Below the pieces are notes generated by a model. That model made no database searches and was not told where the DNA came from. It saw only the letters and a program-made list of their open reading frames with translations. Shown one piece after another: positions 13,800-20,876 of a stretch of DNA of 21,073 nt. Numbering within the stretch: position 1 is the first letter of the stretch; each line of letters begins with the position of its first letter. The position numbers and the translations under genes were made by a program. The stretch spans positions 1 to 21,073 of IMG/VR virus record IMGVR_UViG_3300046018_000152; one strand, given 5' to 3'. Origin of the DNA: a virus.

Positions 13800-15116
13800 T
13801 TAGCCGGCGACGCGCACAGCCATTTCGCGGTACAGCGGGGCCCAGCCGTACAGCACATCGATGCGGGTCGGCAGCGCGTCGTTGTTGATGGTGTACTGGC
13901 GCACCACCCGCAGCGACATGCCGATGTCCTTGTGCGATGCACGGGCCGCCATGTCCACACCTCCAGGCAACGGCAGGTCAGCCGACACCAGGGTGAATGC
14001 ATCGCGGTGGAAGGCCAGATTCTGCGGCGATACGGCAGCGGAGCCAGCGAAGAAGGTTAGGTTCGCAGAGTTCGCAGGCGCGGCGGTCACGTTCTGGAAC
14101 TGGCCGGCGCTGATGACAGCGGAAGAGACCTGCAGTTGCAGCAGGCCGCCCGCATCCGACGTGTAGGTGCCGCCGATGACCACGCCGGCAGAGTCGGTGA
14201 CAGGGACAAACGCGCCATTGCTGGGCGTACCGACGAACGGGCGCACGACGAAGAAGCGGGCTTTTCCGTTGCCGACAGCCGAACGGTTCTGCGGGTTCAC
14301 CGCATTGACGTTGGCCGCGCTGAACACGTCACCGACCTTGACCACAGCAGTGGATGCCGTCCAGCCCTTGGTCTGGAAGGTGCCGCCATCAGCCCAGCCC
14401 GAGGTCAGCAGCGCAGAGCTGGTGCCGGTCGTGCTGAACTGCGGGGTGCCGCCCAGGGCGCCGAACGTCTGCGTGATGATGTTCTGGTCTTGATACCAGT
14501 CGAAGCCCAGCGTGGCCTTGCCGAGCATGCCCTTCTCGTACTGCTGGCTGATCTTCACCTGCGGGTTGAACAGGCCGGTGAGTGCGCCAGCCATCGACGC
14601 CATGCTCCACTGATCCATGACGATGCAGCGATTGCCATCGCGCGGGACGCCTTCTGAGTCCAGCCAGGCGCCGGCTTGCAAGAACGGGGCGACGGTGGTC
14701 GGGGAGGTGCCGGCAGTGCCGGTGATGTTGGCAACGTTGGTCGCCATCATCGTGGCGCCGTCGAAGTCCACCCGGTTGGCAATGGTGGCGATCTTGGGCT
14801 TCAGCACGCGGTCACTGAACATGTCCATGCTCAGCAGCAGATCCGACGTGATGAACTGCGTGTCGACGTGGAACTGCGTGGTCAGCGTGACTGGCACGCT
14901 GGTCTCCACGAAGTCCTCGACGTTCAGGGCTGGCCCAGTGGTGCCCTTGAATCGGCCGGGCCGGCGAGCGTTGACGGTGTAGCCGATCTTCGCGCCGTCG
15001 ATACCGAATTTGTCGTCATACTGACGGTTGACCTTCGCGGTCAGCATCAGTTCGTTTTCCAACACCATCAACGCTTCGTTGGTGATGTCGCTGATATTCA
15101 GCAAATTGTTGCTCAT
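13800..15116 (-). CDS. Major capsid (coat) protein, P22 gp5-like
   Basis: A 438-residue protein, close to the about 430 residues of P22 coat protein, directly after the scaffold gene. An HK97-type fold with a P22-like layout is suggested: N-terminal helix (ITNEALMVLENELMLTAKV), a GxxxGYTV strand (GAKIGYTVNARRPGRFKG), a spine-type region (RVLKPKIATIANRVDFDGAT), an inserted beta-rich stretch around 240-340 (VGDVFSAANVNAVNPQNRS, ARFFVVRPFVG) resembling the P22 I-domain, and a C-terminal strand (TRIDVLYGWAPLYREMAVRV). The start is ATG 15116, not the in-frame ATG 15125: the ribosome binding site AGAAGGA ends directly against 15125 but sits 9 bases from 15116. Expected to be the most expressed gene here. 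Confidence 0.92.
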   Translation of the reverse strand: MSNNLLNISDITNEALMVLENELMLTAKVNRQYDDKFGIDGAKIGYTVNARRPGRFKGTTGPALNVEDFVETSVPVTLTTQFHVDTQFITSDLLLSMDMFSDRVLKPKIATIANRVDFDGATMMATNVANITGTAGTSPTTVAPFLQAGAWLDSEGVPRDGNRCIVMDQWSMASMAGALTGLFNPQVKISQQYEKGMLGKATLGFDWYQDQNIITQTFGALGGTPQFSTTGTSSALLTSGWADGGTFQTKGWTASTAVVKVGDVFSAANVNAVNPQNRSAVGNGKARFFVVRPFVGTPSNGAFVPVTDSAGVVIGGTYTSDAGGLLQLQVSSAVISAGQFQNVTAAPANSANLTFFAGSAAVSPQNLAFHRDAFTLVSADLPLPGGVDMAARASHKDIGMSLRVVRQYTINNDALPTRIDVLYGWAPLYREMAVRVAG

Positions 15117-15125
15117 GACTGCCAT

Positions 15126-15132
15126 TCCTTCT
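15126..15132 (-). promoter_or_regulatory. Ribosome binding site of the coat gene
   Basis: AGAAGGA on the minus strand, 9 bases before ATG 15116 and touching the alternative ATG 15125. It decides the start codon in favour of 15116 and is one of the best sites in the window. Confidence 0.75.
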
Positions 15133-15133
15133 C

Positions 15134-15150
15134 GCGGCGATTCACGCCGC
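15134..15150 (-). other. Hairpin just upstream of the coat ribosome binding site
   Basis: Perfect inverted repeat, GCGGCG and CGCCGC around a 5-base loop, ending one base before the AGAAGGA site. No T-run follows, so it is not a terminator. A stem here could protect the 5' end of a processed coat mRNA while leaving the ribosome site free. Confidence 0.5.
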
Positions 15151-15173
15151 TAGCTGTTGAATGGCACCGCTTC

Positions 15174-16076
15174 CTATCGTCGGCGCTGAGCCAGCCTTTG
15201 AGCCCGGTAGTCCTCGAAATTCTTCGCAGGGCCAGGGATCGCGCTTGCCGTCTCACGCACTTGCCGGATGGGCGGCGGTGCCTTTGATATTTCGACGGCA
15301 GGGGATGTCTTGCGAGCGACAGGCGTAGGAACAGGCTCGTCGTCCGCCTCAAGCGCGTCTTCCAGCTTGCCAAGTTGGCGAAGTGCTGTCGTTGGCGTCA
15401 TCGCCTCGAACCGCTTCGCTTCCTCGGGATGCTTGGCGAAGTAGTAGGCCAGGTATGGCCCCTGATCGCTCTCAAGAATCGCTTGATGCATGTGAGTCGG
15501 GAGATTCACCTTTGACGCGCTGATCACTTCAGCGTAGTCATCGACTTCAGCCCTGACTCGTTCCTGACGTTCCGCCCATTTCCGCTCAAGCGCCGTTTGT
15601 GCCGCCTGAGCCTGGGCCTGTTCCTGCTGCTTTTCCCGTTTCCGAATCGCCGCGTCTGCCTTCCACTCGCTCAGGGCTTCGATGAACTGCTCATCGTCCG
15701 CGAACGCGTTTCGTTCAGGCCGTGGCGCTACGTCGCCGGGCGCCGCTCGCACCTCCAGGGCCTTCAGGCGGGCCTCAAGCTCAGTCTTCGATCGCTCAGC
15801 GGCTTCAGCTTTCGCCTCGGCTTCACGGCGCTTGTGGACAAGCTCAGAGATCCGCTCTTGGACCCTGTTCCTCTTTCCGTCTTTGCCGCCTTCCTCGGGC
15901 TTGTCTGCTGCTTTCGCCGCAGTTCCCACCGACTCTTGCGAGTCACCCTGTTTCGCCGGGTCAGGCGTTGAGTACATGGCCGCAATGGTTTCGCTCGTCA
16001 CCAGATTAGGGGTAACTCGCCCTGCGTGACGTGCAGGCGTCGATTCTTCAGCTTGGGTTTGCTGGGTGTCAGACAT
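15174..16076 (-). CDS. Scaffolding protein
   Basis: A 300-residue protein between portal and coat, the P22 gene 8 position (P22 scaffold is about 303 residues). It is highly charged and almost wholly helical. Residues about 65-110 form a Glu/Lys/Arg-rich coiled coil (RVQERISELVHKRREAEAKA), 145-185 another rich in Gln/Ala (EKQQEQAQAQAAQTALERKW), and the end is basic (FEDYRAQRLAQRRR). In P22 a basic C-terminal helix-turn-helix of the scaffold binds the coat protein, so the basic C-terminus fits. A disordered N-terminus (about 1-60, Thr/Glu/Lys-rich) is also usual. It should direct procapsid assembly and leave before or during packaging. No protease motif is seen. Confidence 0.87.
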   Translation of the reverse strand: MSDTQQTQAEESTPARHAGRVTPNLVTSETIAAMYSTPDPAKQGDSQESVGTAAKAADKPEEGGKDGKRNRVQERISELVHKRREAEAKAEAAERSKTELEARLKALEVRAAPGDVAPRPERNAFADDEQFIEALSEWKADAAIRKREKQQEQAQAQAAQTALERKWAERQERVRAEVDDYAEVISASKVNLPTHMHQAILESDQGPYLAYYFAKHPEEAKRFEAMTPTTALRQLGKLEDALEADDEPVPTPVARKTSPAVEISKAPPPIRQVRETASAIPGPAKNFEDYRAQRLAQRRR

Positions 16077-16122
16077 GATTTCTCATGGATTGGACCCCGT
16101 GAATGTGCTCACGGGTAAGCAT
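16069..16122 (-). other. Possible 17-codon coupling minicistron
   Basis: An ATG at 16122 overlaps the portal stop as TAATG; the frame runs 17 codons and ends in a TGA at 16071-16069, just inside the scaffold gene (scaffold ATG at 16076). Ribosomes finishing portal could therefore be handed to the scaffold start across the 45-base gap. No separate ribosome site is visible, and a frame this short may be chance. Confidence 0.22.
16096..16115 (-). other. Hairpin in the portal-scaffold gap
   Basis: Perfect 7-bp inverted repeat CCCGTGA/TCACGGG with a 6-base loop, about 6 bases beyond the portal stop. On the minus strand it is followed by GTCCAATCC, not a T-run, so termination is unlikely. It may affect mRNA stability or scaffold translation. 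Confidence 0.5.
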
Positions 16123-18260
16123 TATTCGCCCGGATCGTTCCGCTGGTTGCCTTTGTCGGCCCCTAGCTTCAGATCCGTGTGTGCGTCAAGTATAGCTTCG
16201 AAGCGCTCCTCTGCAATCCACGCCTGCGTATCCTGCAGTTTGACGTTCGCCGCAAGCTGCGCGCGCTCATGCTCGCCTTGCTCCTGGTGGGCTGTGCGCT
16301 CGTTGATGGCGTGCTCTTTTGCGAGTAGCCGCTGATTCTCGGCCTGCTGGCGCATGGCTTCGAGTTGCTGCTGCCCCTGCTGCTGGGCCTGCACGCCTAT
16401 GATCTTGGCGGCCTTCTCCTGTTGCAGTTGCTGCAGCTCCTTCTGCATGGCCTGGGTCTTCTGCATCATGGCTGCGATGATGGCCTTCGCCTCGTCTGGC
16501 ATGTCCTCCGGCGCAGCCTTGTCGAGTTGCGCAAGCGGGCTCGCGGCTTCGAGCCTGTCGGCAATCTTGTCGATCCCTGGGATGTCGAGTTGACGCACGA
16601 CGATGTCGCCGGCCAGTTGCCCAATTTGCTTTCCGAGTTCCGTCTTGAGTAGATCCATGAACATCGCAGCGGCCTCTTGGCGCTTGGTCTGATACCCCGG
16701 CCCGGTGTCCATCACCACGTCATACAGGCCCGTGGTCACATCGTTCAAAACCTTCTCGATCTCGTCGGTTTCGTTGCCGGCCTCGTCCTTCTTCATCACC
16801 TTCTCGTTCAGTGTGACGCTGGAAGGCTCGCCATCCTCGCCGATGATTCGAACGATGCGCTTCGTGTCGTAGTAGTGCGGAATCCACGACAGCAGCACCT
16901 TTGCCGTGTGGCAAATGGTGCGGGTCAGGTTGTCATAGAAGTGGAAGTTGGACAGGTCGGATTGCCCTTGTCGCTGCTTAACCATCGTCCCGCTTGTTTC
17001 ATTGCCAGGCGCACCTAGGCTCGGGTCGAACATCCCGAAAACGGCCTTCAGGTCTTCGCTGGCGTTCTGCGCGGCAGTGATCTGCGCTGACGGGATTTGC
17101 TGCGGCTGCTCGCGCCTAGGCGGCGGCAGCATGGTTCCATTTTCGTCAGTGACTGGCTTGTACTTCAAGCTCGAATAATTGGCATTGTTCGCGGTGCGCC
17201 ATTCGTCCTCGTGGCCCTCGTCCTGGCCTTCTGCCATCAGCCACGGGGCCTTGGGCGCCAGCGCGACAACCTCGGTTTCTGACGTGCGCCAGAAGTTGTA
17301 CATCCGCTGGGGGTCTTTGGCATGCCGAACTGCGCCGAACCTGATCACCTTGCCATCGATCACCAGCTCTGCGCCGTAGACCGGGAAAACAGGGATGTAC
17401 TTCCCCGGGATCTCAAGCGGGCCTTCCAGCACCTGTGTCCCGGTGATCTTGTGCCACGTCACCCGGATGCGCATGGTGTCGCGCGCCTTGATTATCTCAA
17501 CGCCGGCGGATCGCAGGGTCTTGGCATCCGGGCATGCAGACTTGTACAGCTTGCTGCCGTCGCTCAGGATGTAGAGTTCATCTGGTGTTTCCTCGACCTG
17601 GTAGAACTCGCCTACGGTGATCTCTTCCCGTGTCGACCATGCGGCATCATCATCGCCTGCGCCGCGCTGTGGAAGGCTCTCTGGATCAGCCTTCGGGTAG
17701 AGCTTCTCAAACGTCTTTCGCTTAATCCGTTCAGTGATCAGGCACCGCGTCTGGTCGCTCCCATCCGGCATTTTCGACAGTGGGTCGAAATACACCGTGA
17801 ACGGGTTTCGGATTGCGTCGATGTACAGCTCTTGATCAAACGAATCAGGCTCGACATACCGGGCAGCAGCGCGCCAGTATCCCCAGCCCATGCGCACCTG
17901 ATATTCAGCCCCGGTGTCATATGCGAGGTCTGCGACTGAGTTGATCTCGATGTGCCGCATCAGGCCCTGGATCACATCGGCAACTTTCACATCGCCATCA
18001 CCCACTGCATGCACCTTGATGCGTGGGCGCTGCTGGCGCATGTTGTTGACGATGGACCGGACGAACGTGTCCGTTTTGTTGATCGTCAGGCAAGGGCGCT
18101 TTGCCAACTTGCGCGACATCTCAAGCTCTGCCGGCCACTGGTCTCCGTGCGAGAACTTCAGGTCTTCGAGCGCCGCATCTCGGTTCCCGCCGTCTGCGTC
18201 GTTGCACAGCCGCATGTACTCGCGGGCGTCCTTGATAACCTTCAGCGTATCACCGCTCAT
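16122..18260 (-). CDS. Portal protein, P22 gp1-like
   Basis: A 712-residue protein, near the about 725 of P22 portal. The start at ATG 18260 overlaps the terminase stop as ATGA; the longer upstream frame is inside terminase. The N-terminal region has family features (REYMRLCNDADGGNRDAALE, FSHGDQWP, KRPCLTINKTDTFVRSIVNN, MRQQRPRIKVH). The core includes YDTGAEYQVRMGWGYWRAA, RNPFTVYFDPLS and an active-looking clip/stem. The last about 130 residues are a Gln/Glu-rich helix (MQKELQQLQQEKAAK, QGQQQLEAMRQQAENQ), comparable to the long C-terminal barrel of P22 portal that projects into the head. Twelve copies form the DNA channel at one vertex, to which terminase, gp4-like and gp10-like proteins bind in turn. 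Confidence 0.93.
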   Translation of the reverse strand: MSGDTLKVIKDAREYMRLCNDADGGNRDAALEDLKFSHGDQWPAELEMSRKLAKRPCLTINKTDTFVRSIVNNMRQQRPRIKVHAVGDGDVKVADVIQGLMRHIEINSVADLAYDTGAEYQVRMGWGYWRAAARYVEPDSFDQELYIDAIRNPFTVYFDPLSKMPDGSDQTRCLITERIKRKTFEKLYPKADPESLPQRGAGDDDAAWSTREEITVGEFYQVEETPDELYILSDGSKLYKSACPDAKTLRSAGVEIIKARDTMRIRVTWHKITGTQVLEGPLEIPGKYIPVFPVYGAELVIDGKVIRFGAVRHAKDPQRMYNFWRTSETEVVALAPKAPWLMAEGQDEGHEDEWRTANNANYSSLKYKPVTDENGTMLPPPRREQPQQIPSAQITAAQNASEDLKAVFGMFDPSLGAPGNETSGTMVKQRQGQSDLSNFHFYDNLTRTICHTAKVLLSWIPHYYDTKRIVRIIGEDGEPSSVTLNEKVMKKDEAGNETDEIEKVLNDVTTGLYDVVMDTGPGYQTKRQEAAAMFMDLLKTELGKQIGQLAGDIVVRQLDIPGIDKIADRLEAASPLAQLDKAAPEDMPDEAKAIIAAMMQKTQAMQKELQQLQQEKAAKIIGVQAQQQGQQQLEAMRQQAENQRLLAKEHAINERTAHQEQGEHERAQLAANVKLQDTQAWIAEERFEAILDAHTDLKLGADKGNQRNDPGE

Positions 18261-19618
18261 CCCATCCACCCATGATCTACGAAGCGTTGCGGGGGTGCGG
18301 TTTTCTTCTCTTCCGCAGCTTTGCTCTTGACCAGGGCAGGGAACAGCGAGGCGAGAACCCATATCCACGCATCGGCCCGGTTTGGCGACTTGTCGCCCAG
18401 GTATCCATACGTCGAGAACGCTGTCAGCTCGTCCTCAAGCTCGAAATACTCGCCAACGTGCCGCACCTTGCCCTGTTCATACAGTGCAGAAAATGGCTCT
18501 GCGCGGACTACTTTACCACGTGAGGCTGTGACGGTCCTGTATGAGGGGCGCACGCCAGCCTCCTTGGCAGCAGTGGCGATGGTATGCCCGACCATAGCGC
18601 CGCCGTAGTTTGTCTCGCCCACGATGCAGTCCGCTTGGTGGCGCTCCCATGCGGACACAGCCAGCCGGCCCCATGTGCCAGGGCCTGCCTTGACGGTCAG
18701 GTCTTCGATCAGATAGGCGTTCCCATCAGTCCCCAGGCCACCGACGCAGATGCCGATCGCATCGTTGTCGGCATTGTCCACGTCACCCGAGCCGGACGGG
18801 TCAACCCCCACAACGATGCGCACCATGTCAGGCAGTTCACCGCCCTTCACACGCCACTTATCGATATGGTCGGATGGGAATAGCTGGTTTGGCGTGGCGT
18901 CGGCGAACTCGCCTTTCAGGAACCGCTTCTGCAGCCTGGCAGACATGCCCTGAAGCGTCGCTAGGTAGTTCCCGCTCAGGTTCTGTGCGTTGTCGCCCGG
19001 GTTGATTTGGAATGAGGCGTAATCGTCGCCGTTCGGCATTGGCCTGTTTGTCTCGGGGTCGCGCTTTTCGATGAAGCGCTTGTATGTCCAGTGCGCTTTG
19101 CTGGGCGGGTTGCAGTCGTAGTAAGCACGCGGCTTGAGCGGTCCGGCATCCCTGCCCTTGATCTGCTGCTGGACAAGCTGAGCCAGGCGCGTCATGGCCG
19201 TGTCGACGCTGCTCATGGGGATCTGTGAGCACTCGTTGAAGTACAGCGTGGCGAACTCCTTGCCGAGCACCTTCTCGACGCGCTCCTTATCGTCCAGGCC
19301 CGAAAACCAGATCTCACTGTCCTCAGTGCCGGTATGGATCGAGGCATACCCGTCGCCCTTGTGCAGCGTGTAGCGGATGGCGGGGAATGCCAGCTTCATC
19401 GCCTTCGGGAACGTATCCAGCACGATTGACTCGTGCACATGCAGCGCGCGAAACCGGAAGATCCCGTGACGTGAACCTGGCGCCTTGAGTGCGCGCATGA
19501 TGATGTTGCGCACATGAAGGAATGTTTTCCCACTGCGTGAGCCGCCGAACAGCATGCAGTGCGTTGCCGGGCCACTCAGGATGGCCTGCGCCTGTAGCTG
19601 TTTCGGGGTCAGTTGCAC
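18257..19618 (-). CDS. Terminase large subunit
   Basis: A 453-residue ATPase-nuclease that powers packaging and cuts the concatemer. Numbering from GTG 19618: Walker A GGSRSGKT (25-32), Walker B LYFNE (125-129), coupling motif YYDCNPPS (166-173), then the RNase H-like nuclease with Asp273 (VVGVDPSGSGD), Glu335 (VGETNYGG) and Asp416 (NRADAWIW). All key residues are present. GTG 19618 is chosen because the protein then begins MQLTPKQLQAQ, the usual beginning of this family; the only other start in frame is GTG 19729, which would overlap the small terminase by 47 bases and add a Lys/Arg-rich extension. The ribosome site before 19618 is weak. It ends in an ATGA overlap with portal. Confidence 0.94.
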   Translation of the reverse strand: MQLTPKQLQAQAILSGPATHCMLFGGSRSGKTFLHVRNIIMRALKAPGSRHGIFRFRALHVHESIVLDTFPKAMKLAFPAIRYTLHKGDGYASIHTGTEDSEIWFSGLDDKERVEKVLGKEFATLYFNECSQIPMSSVDTAMTRLAQLVQQQIKGRDAGPLKPRAYYDCNPPSKAHWTYKRFIEKRDPETNRPMPNGDDYASFQINPGDNAQNLSGNYLATLQGMSARLQKRFLKGEFADATPNQLFPSDHIDKWRVKGGELPDMVRIVVGVDPSGSGDVDNADNDAIGICVGGLGTDGNAYLIEDLTVKAGPGTWGRLAVSAWERHQADCIVGETNYGGAMVGHTIATAAKEAGVRPSYRTVTASRGKVVRAEPFSALYEQGKVRHVGEYFELEDELTAFSTYGYLGDKSPNRADAWIWVLASLFPALVKSKAAEEKKTAPPQRFVDHGWMG

Positions 19619-19682
19619 GTTTTGTCTGGCTCTTTTCGGTCTAGGCCCGAATTTTAGAGCACAGCGTGCACGTTTTGTCCGG
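19615..19682 (-). repeat. Direct repeat in the terminase intergenic gap
   Basis: Two copies of GCACGTTTTGTC(T/C)GG, 14 of 15 identical, at 19615-19629 and 19668-19682 (53 bases between starts). They flank a relatively AT-rich, 64-base gap (19619-19682), one of the longest intergenic stretches in the packaging region. A weak inverted repeat TTCGG/CCGAA lies between them (19635-19651). The second copy overlaps the large-terminase start. A protein- or terminase-binding site is possible. Confidence 0.6.
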
Positions 19683-20120
19683 TCACAGCGCCTCGTCGTG
19701 GTCCGTAGCGATGATCTGCACCGGCCCACCGTTCGCGCCTGTCAGCTCAGTCTGCACCTTGTCGCCCCACCTGCGCGGGTTCCACTTCGCCAGCAGCTTC
19801 AGGCGGGTGTCGATCCGCAGCTTTGCGCGCTGGACATGCTCGCCGTTGAGCTTGTAGGCCGCAGCAGCCGCACCCTCGCTGTGCTGCTCCATCCAGTCGT
19901 TTGTGCCGTCGTCAGCAATTGCGAGGCATTCCTGGGCGATAACATCTTCGCCTTGCGCGCGCGCGGACGCGATGCGTGCCGCAAACTCCGGCTGTTCATC
20001 CTGCCATGTGTAGACGGTGCGAAAACTCGGCATCCCATCTTCACGGCAGATGGCCCGCAGCGTCTCACCCTCTGCGATGCGAGCACAGATGATCTCGGCA
20101 ATCTCCGGCTTGTAGGCCAT
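19683..20120 (-). CDS. Terminase small subunit
   Basis: A 145-residue protein that recognises phage DNA and starts packaging with the large subunit. The N-terminus carries an HTH-like motif (IICARIAEGETLRAICREDG, then MPSFRTVYTWQDEQPEFAAR) typical of the Sf6/P22-type small terminases, followed by a helical oligomerisation region (AQECLAIADDGTNDWMEQ) and the RLKLLAKWNPRRWGDK element often seen near the end of this family. Length is close to P22 gp3 (about 162). ATG 20120 is preferred over the TTG at 20123: AGGGG lies 6 bases upstream and the ATG overlaps the previous stop as TGATG. It precedes the large subunit, as usual. Confidence 0.88.
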   Translation of the reverse strand: MAYKPEIAEIICARIAEGETLRAICREDGMPSFRTVYTWQDEQPEFAARIASARAQGEDVIAQECLAIADDGTNDWMEQHSEGAAAAAYKLNGEHVQRAKLRIDTRLKLLAKWNPRRWGDKVQTELTGANGGPVQIIATDHDEAL

Positions 20121-20335
20121 CAATGCCCCTTGTGCGCTGCCATCACAGCAGCGACAGCAGTCTGCGTAGGTGTCGGGTACACGAACGTCTGCCGGATGAT
20201 ACCTGCGGCTCTCTGCGGGTGATCCTCACACACCTTGGCGCAGTGCTCACCGATTGCGCGAACCAAAGCGTCCAGCTTGCCGTCTGGCTCTGCAGCGCTC
20301 GCTTGGATCATGCTGTTGATGAGGAAAACGTTCAT
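20120..20335 (-). CDS. Small hypothetical protein upstream of terminase
   Basis: A 71-residue soluble protein from ATG 20335, overlapping the preceding stop by four bases (ATGA 20332-20335) and followed by the small terminase with a one-base overlap. It has a helical centre (KLDALVRAIGEHCAKVCEDH) and an Ala-rich C-terminal helix (TQTAVAAVMAAHKGH). Two cysteines (C33, C37) are spaced as CxxxC and no further metal ligands are obvious. No recognisable family. Its tight packing between co-chaperonin and terminase suggests a role in packaging or late-stage control, but that is only position. Confidence 0.68.
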   Translation of the reverse strand: MNVFLINSMIQASAAEPDGKLDALVRAIGEHCAKVCEDHPQRAAGIIRQTFVYPTPTQTAVAAVMAAHKGH

Positions 20336-20565
20336 GCTGGCCCCATGTCGAGTAGGTAGTTTCCTCCGCCGGCCGACCGCTCAAAGATGACGCGGCGAAC
20401 CTTTCCCTCTGCGCGGATTAGAGCCTCATCGCCTATGCGCCTTGGCTTTTCCGTCAGGAACTCGGGCGCGTCGTCGCCGGCTTGCGCAACAGGGACAGGG
20501 CCGAATCCATTGAACCATGCGCACAGCCTGTTGGCGGGCCGCTTGAAGAATCGTTTGTTTGTCAT
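20332..20565 (-). CDS. Small basic hypothetical protein
   Basis: A 77-residue protein from ATG 20565, fixed by an ATGA overlap (20562-20565) with the GroES-like stop; the longer frame upstream lies inside that gene. The first half is basic and aromatic (NKRFFKRPANRLCAWFNGFG), the second half reads like a small beta-barrel (GDEALIRAEGKVRRVIFERS, then GGGNYLLDMG), suggestive of an SH3-like or nucleic-acid-binding fold. No family identified. Confidence 0.65.
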   Translation of the reverse strand: MTNKRFFKRPANRLCAWFNGFGPVPVAQAGDDAPEFLTEKPRRIGDEALIRAEGKVRRVIFERSAGGGNYLLDMGPA

Positions 20566-20867
20566 GCGGGCTCCTCGACTGTGGTGATGTCCATCTCGCT
20601 GATGAGCGCGAGCTGCTTGTCCACAGGGTCCCGCGGGTATTCCAACTCGCTGAACCGGACGACATCGCCGACTCGCACTGACATCGGCAAGACTTGGCCC
20701 TGCGAGTTGCGCCGGCCCGGGCCGACAGCCACCACGGTGCCACGGTTGCCGATCTGGTCGGTAGCTTCTCTCCACTTGCTCACATCAGTGGCAAGGTAGA
20801 TCCCCGCAGCGCTCGGAAGGCTCTCATCAAGCCTGACAAGGACTCGGTCACCTAGTGGTTTCAGCAT
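20562..20867 (-). CDS. Phage-encoded GroES-like co-chaperonin (Cpn10 family)
   Basis: A 101-residue protein that aligns end to end with GroES (97 residues in E. coli). Shared elements: KPLGDRVLVR at the start (GroES RPLHDRVIVK), a mobile loop with AGIYL at 21-25 (GroES GGIVL, the tripeptide that binds GroEL), RGTVVAVGPGR (GroES RGEVLAVGNGR), VRVGDVVRF (VKVGDIVIF) and LISEMDI (IMSESDI). The mobile loop to strand connection is about 7 residues longer and the region after the GDVV strand about 3 shorter. It has a good ribosome site (AAGGAG inside the previous stop). GroEL is not in the window, so it should work with the host chaperonin, as phage T4 gp31 does for capsid protein folding. Confidence 0.9.
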   Translation of the reverse strand: MLKPLGDRVLVRLDESLPSAAGIYLATDVSKWREATDQIGNRGTVVAVGPGRRNSQGQVLPMSVRVGDVVRFSELEYPRDPVDKQLALISEMDITTVEEPA

Positions 20868-20876
20868 CCTGGCTCC

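Noticed and set aside
14676-15287. Long plus-strand frame antisense to coat and scaffold
   Set aside because: Shadow of two well-supported genes; it spans their gap and has no ribosome site or recognisable domain.
18261-18368. N-terminal extension of portal
   Set aside because: Would overlap the large terminase by more than 100 bases; ATG 18260 forms an ATGA junction and gives a normal portal N-terminus.
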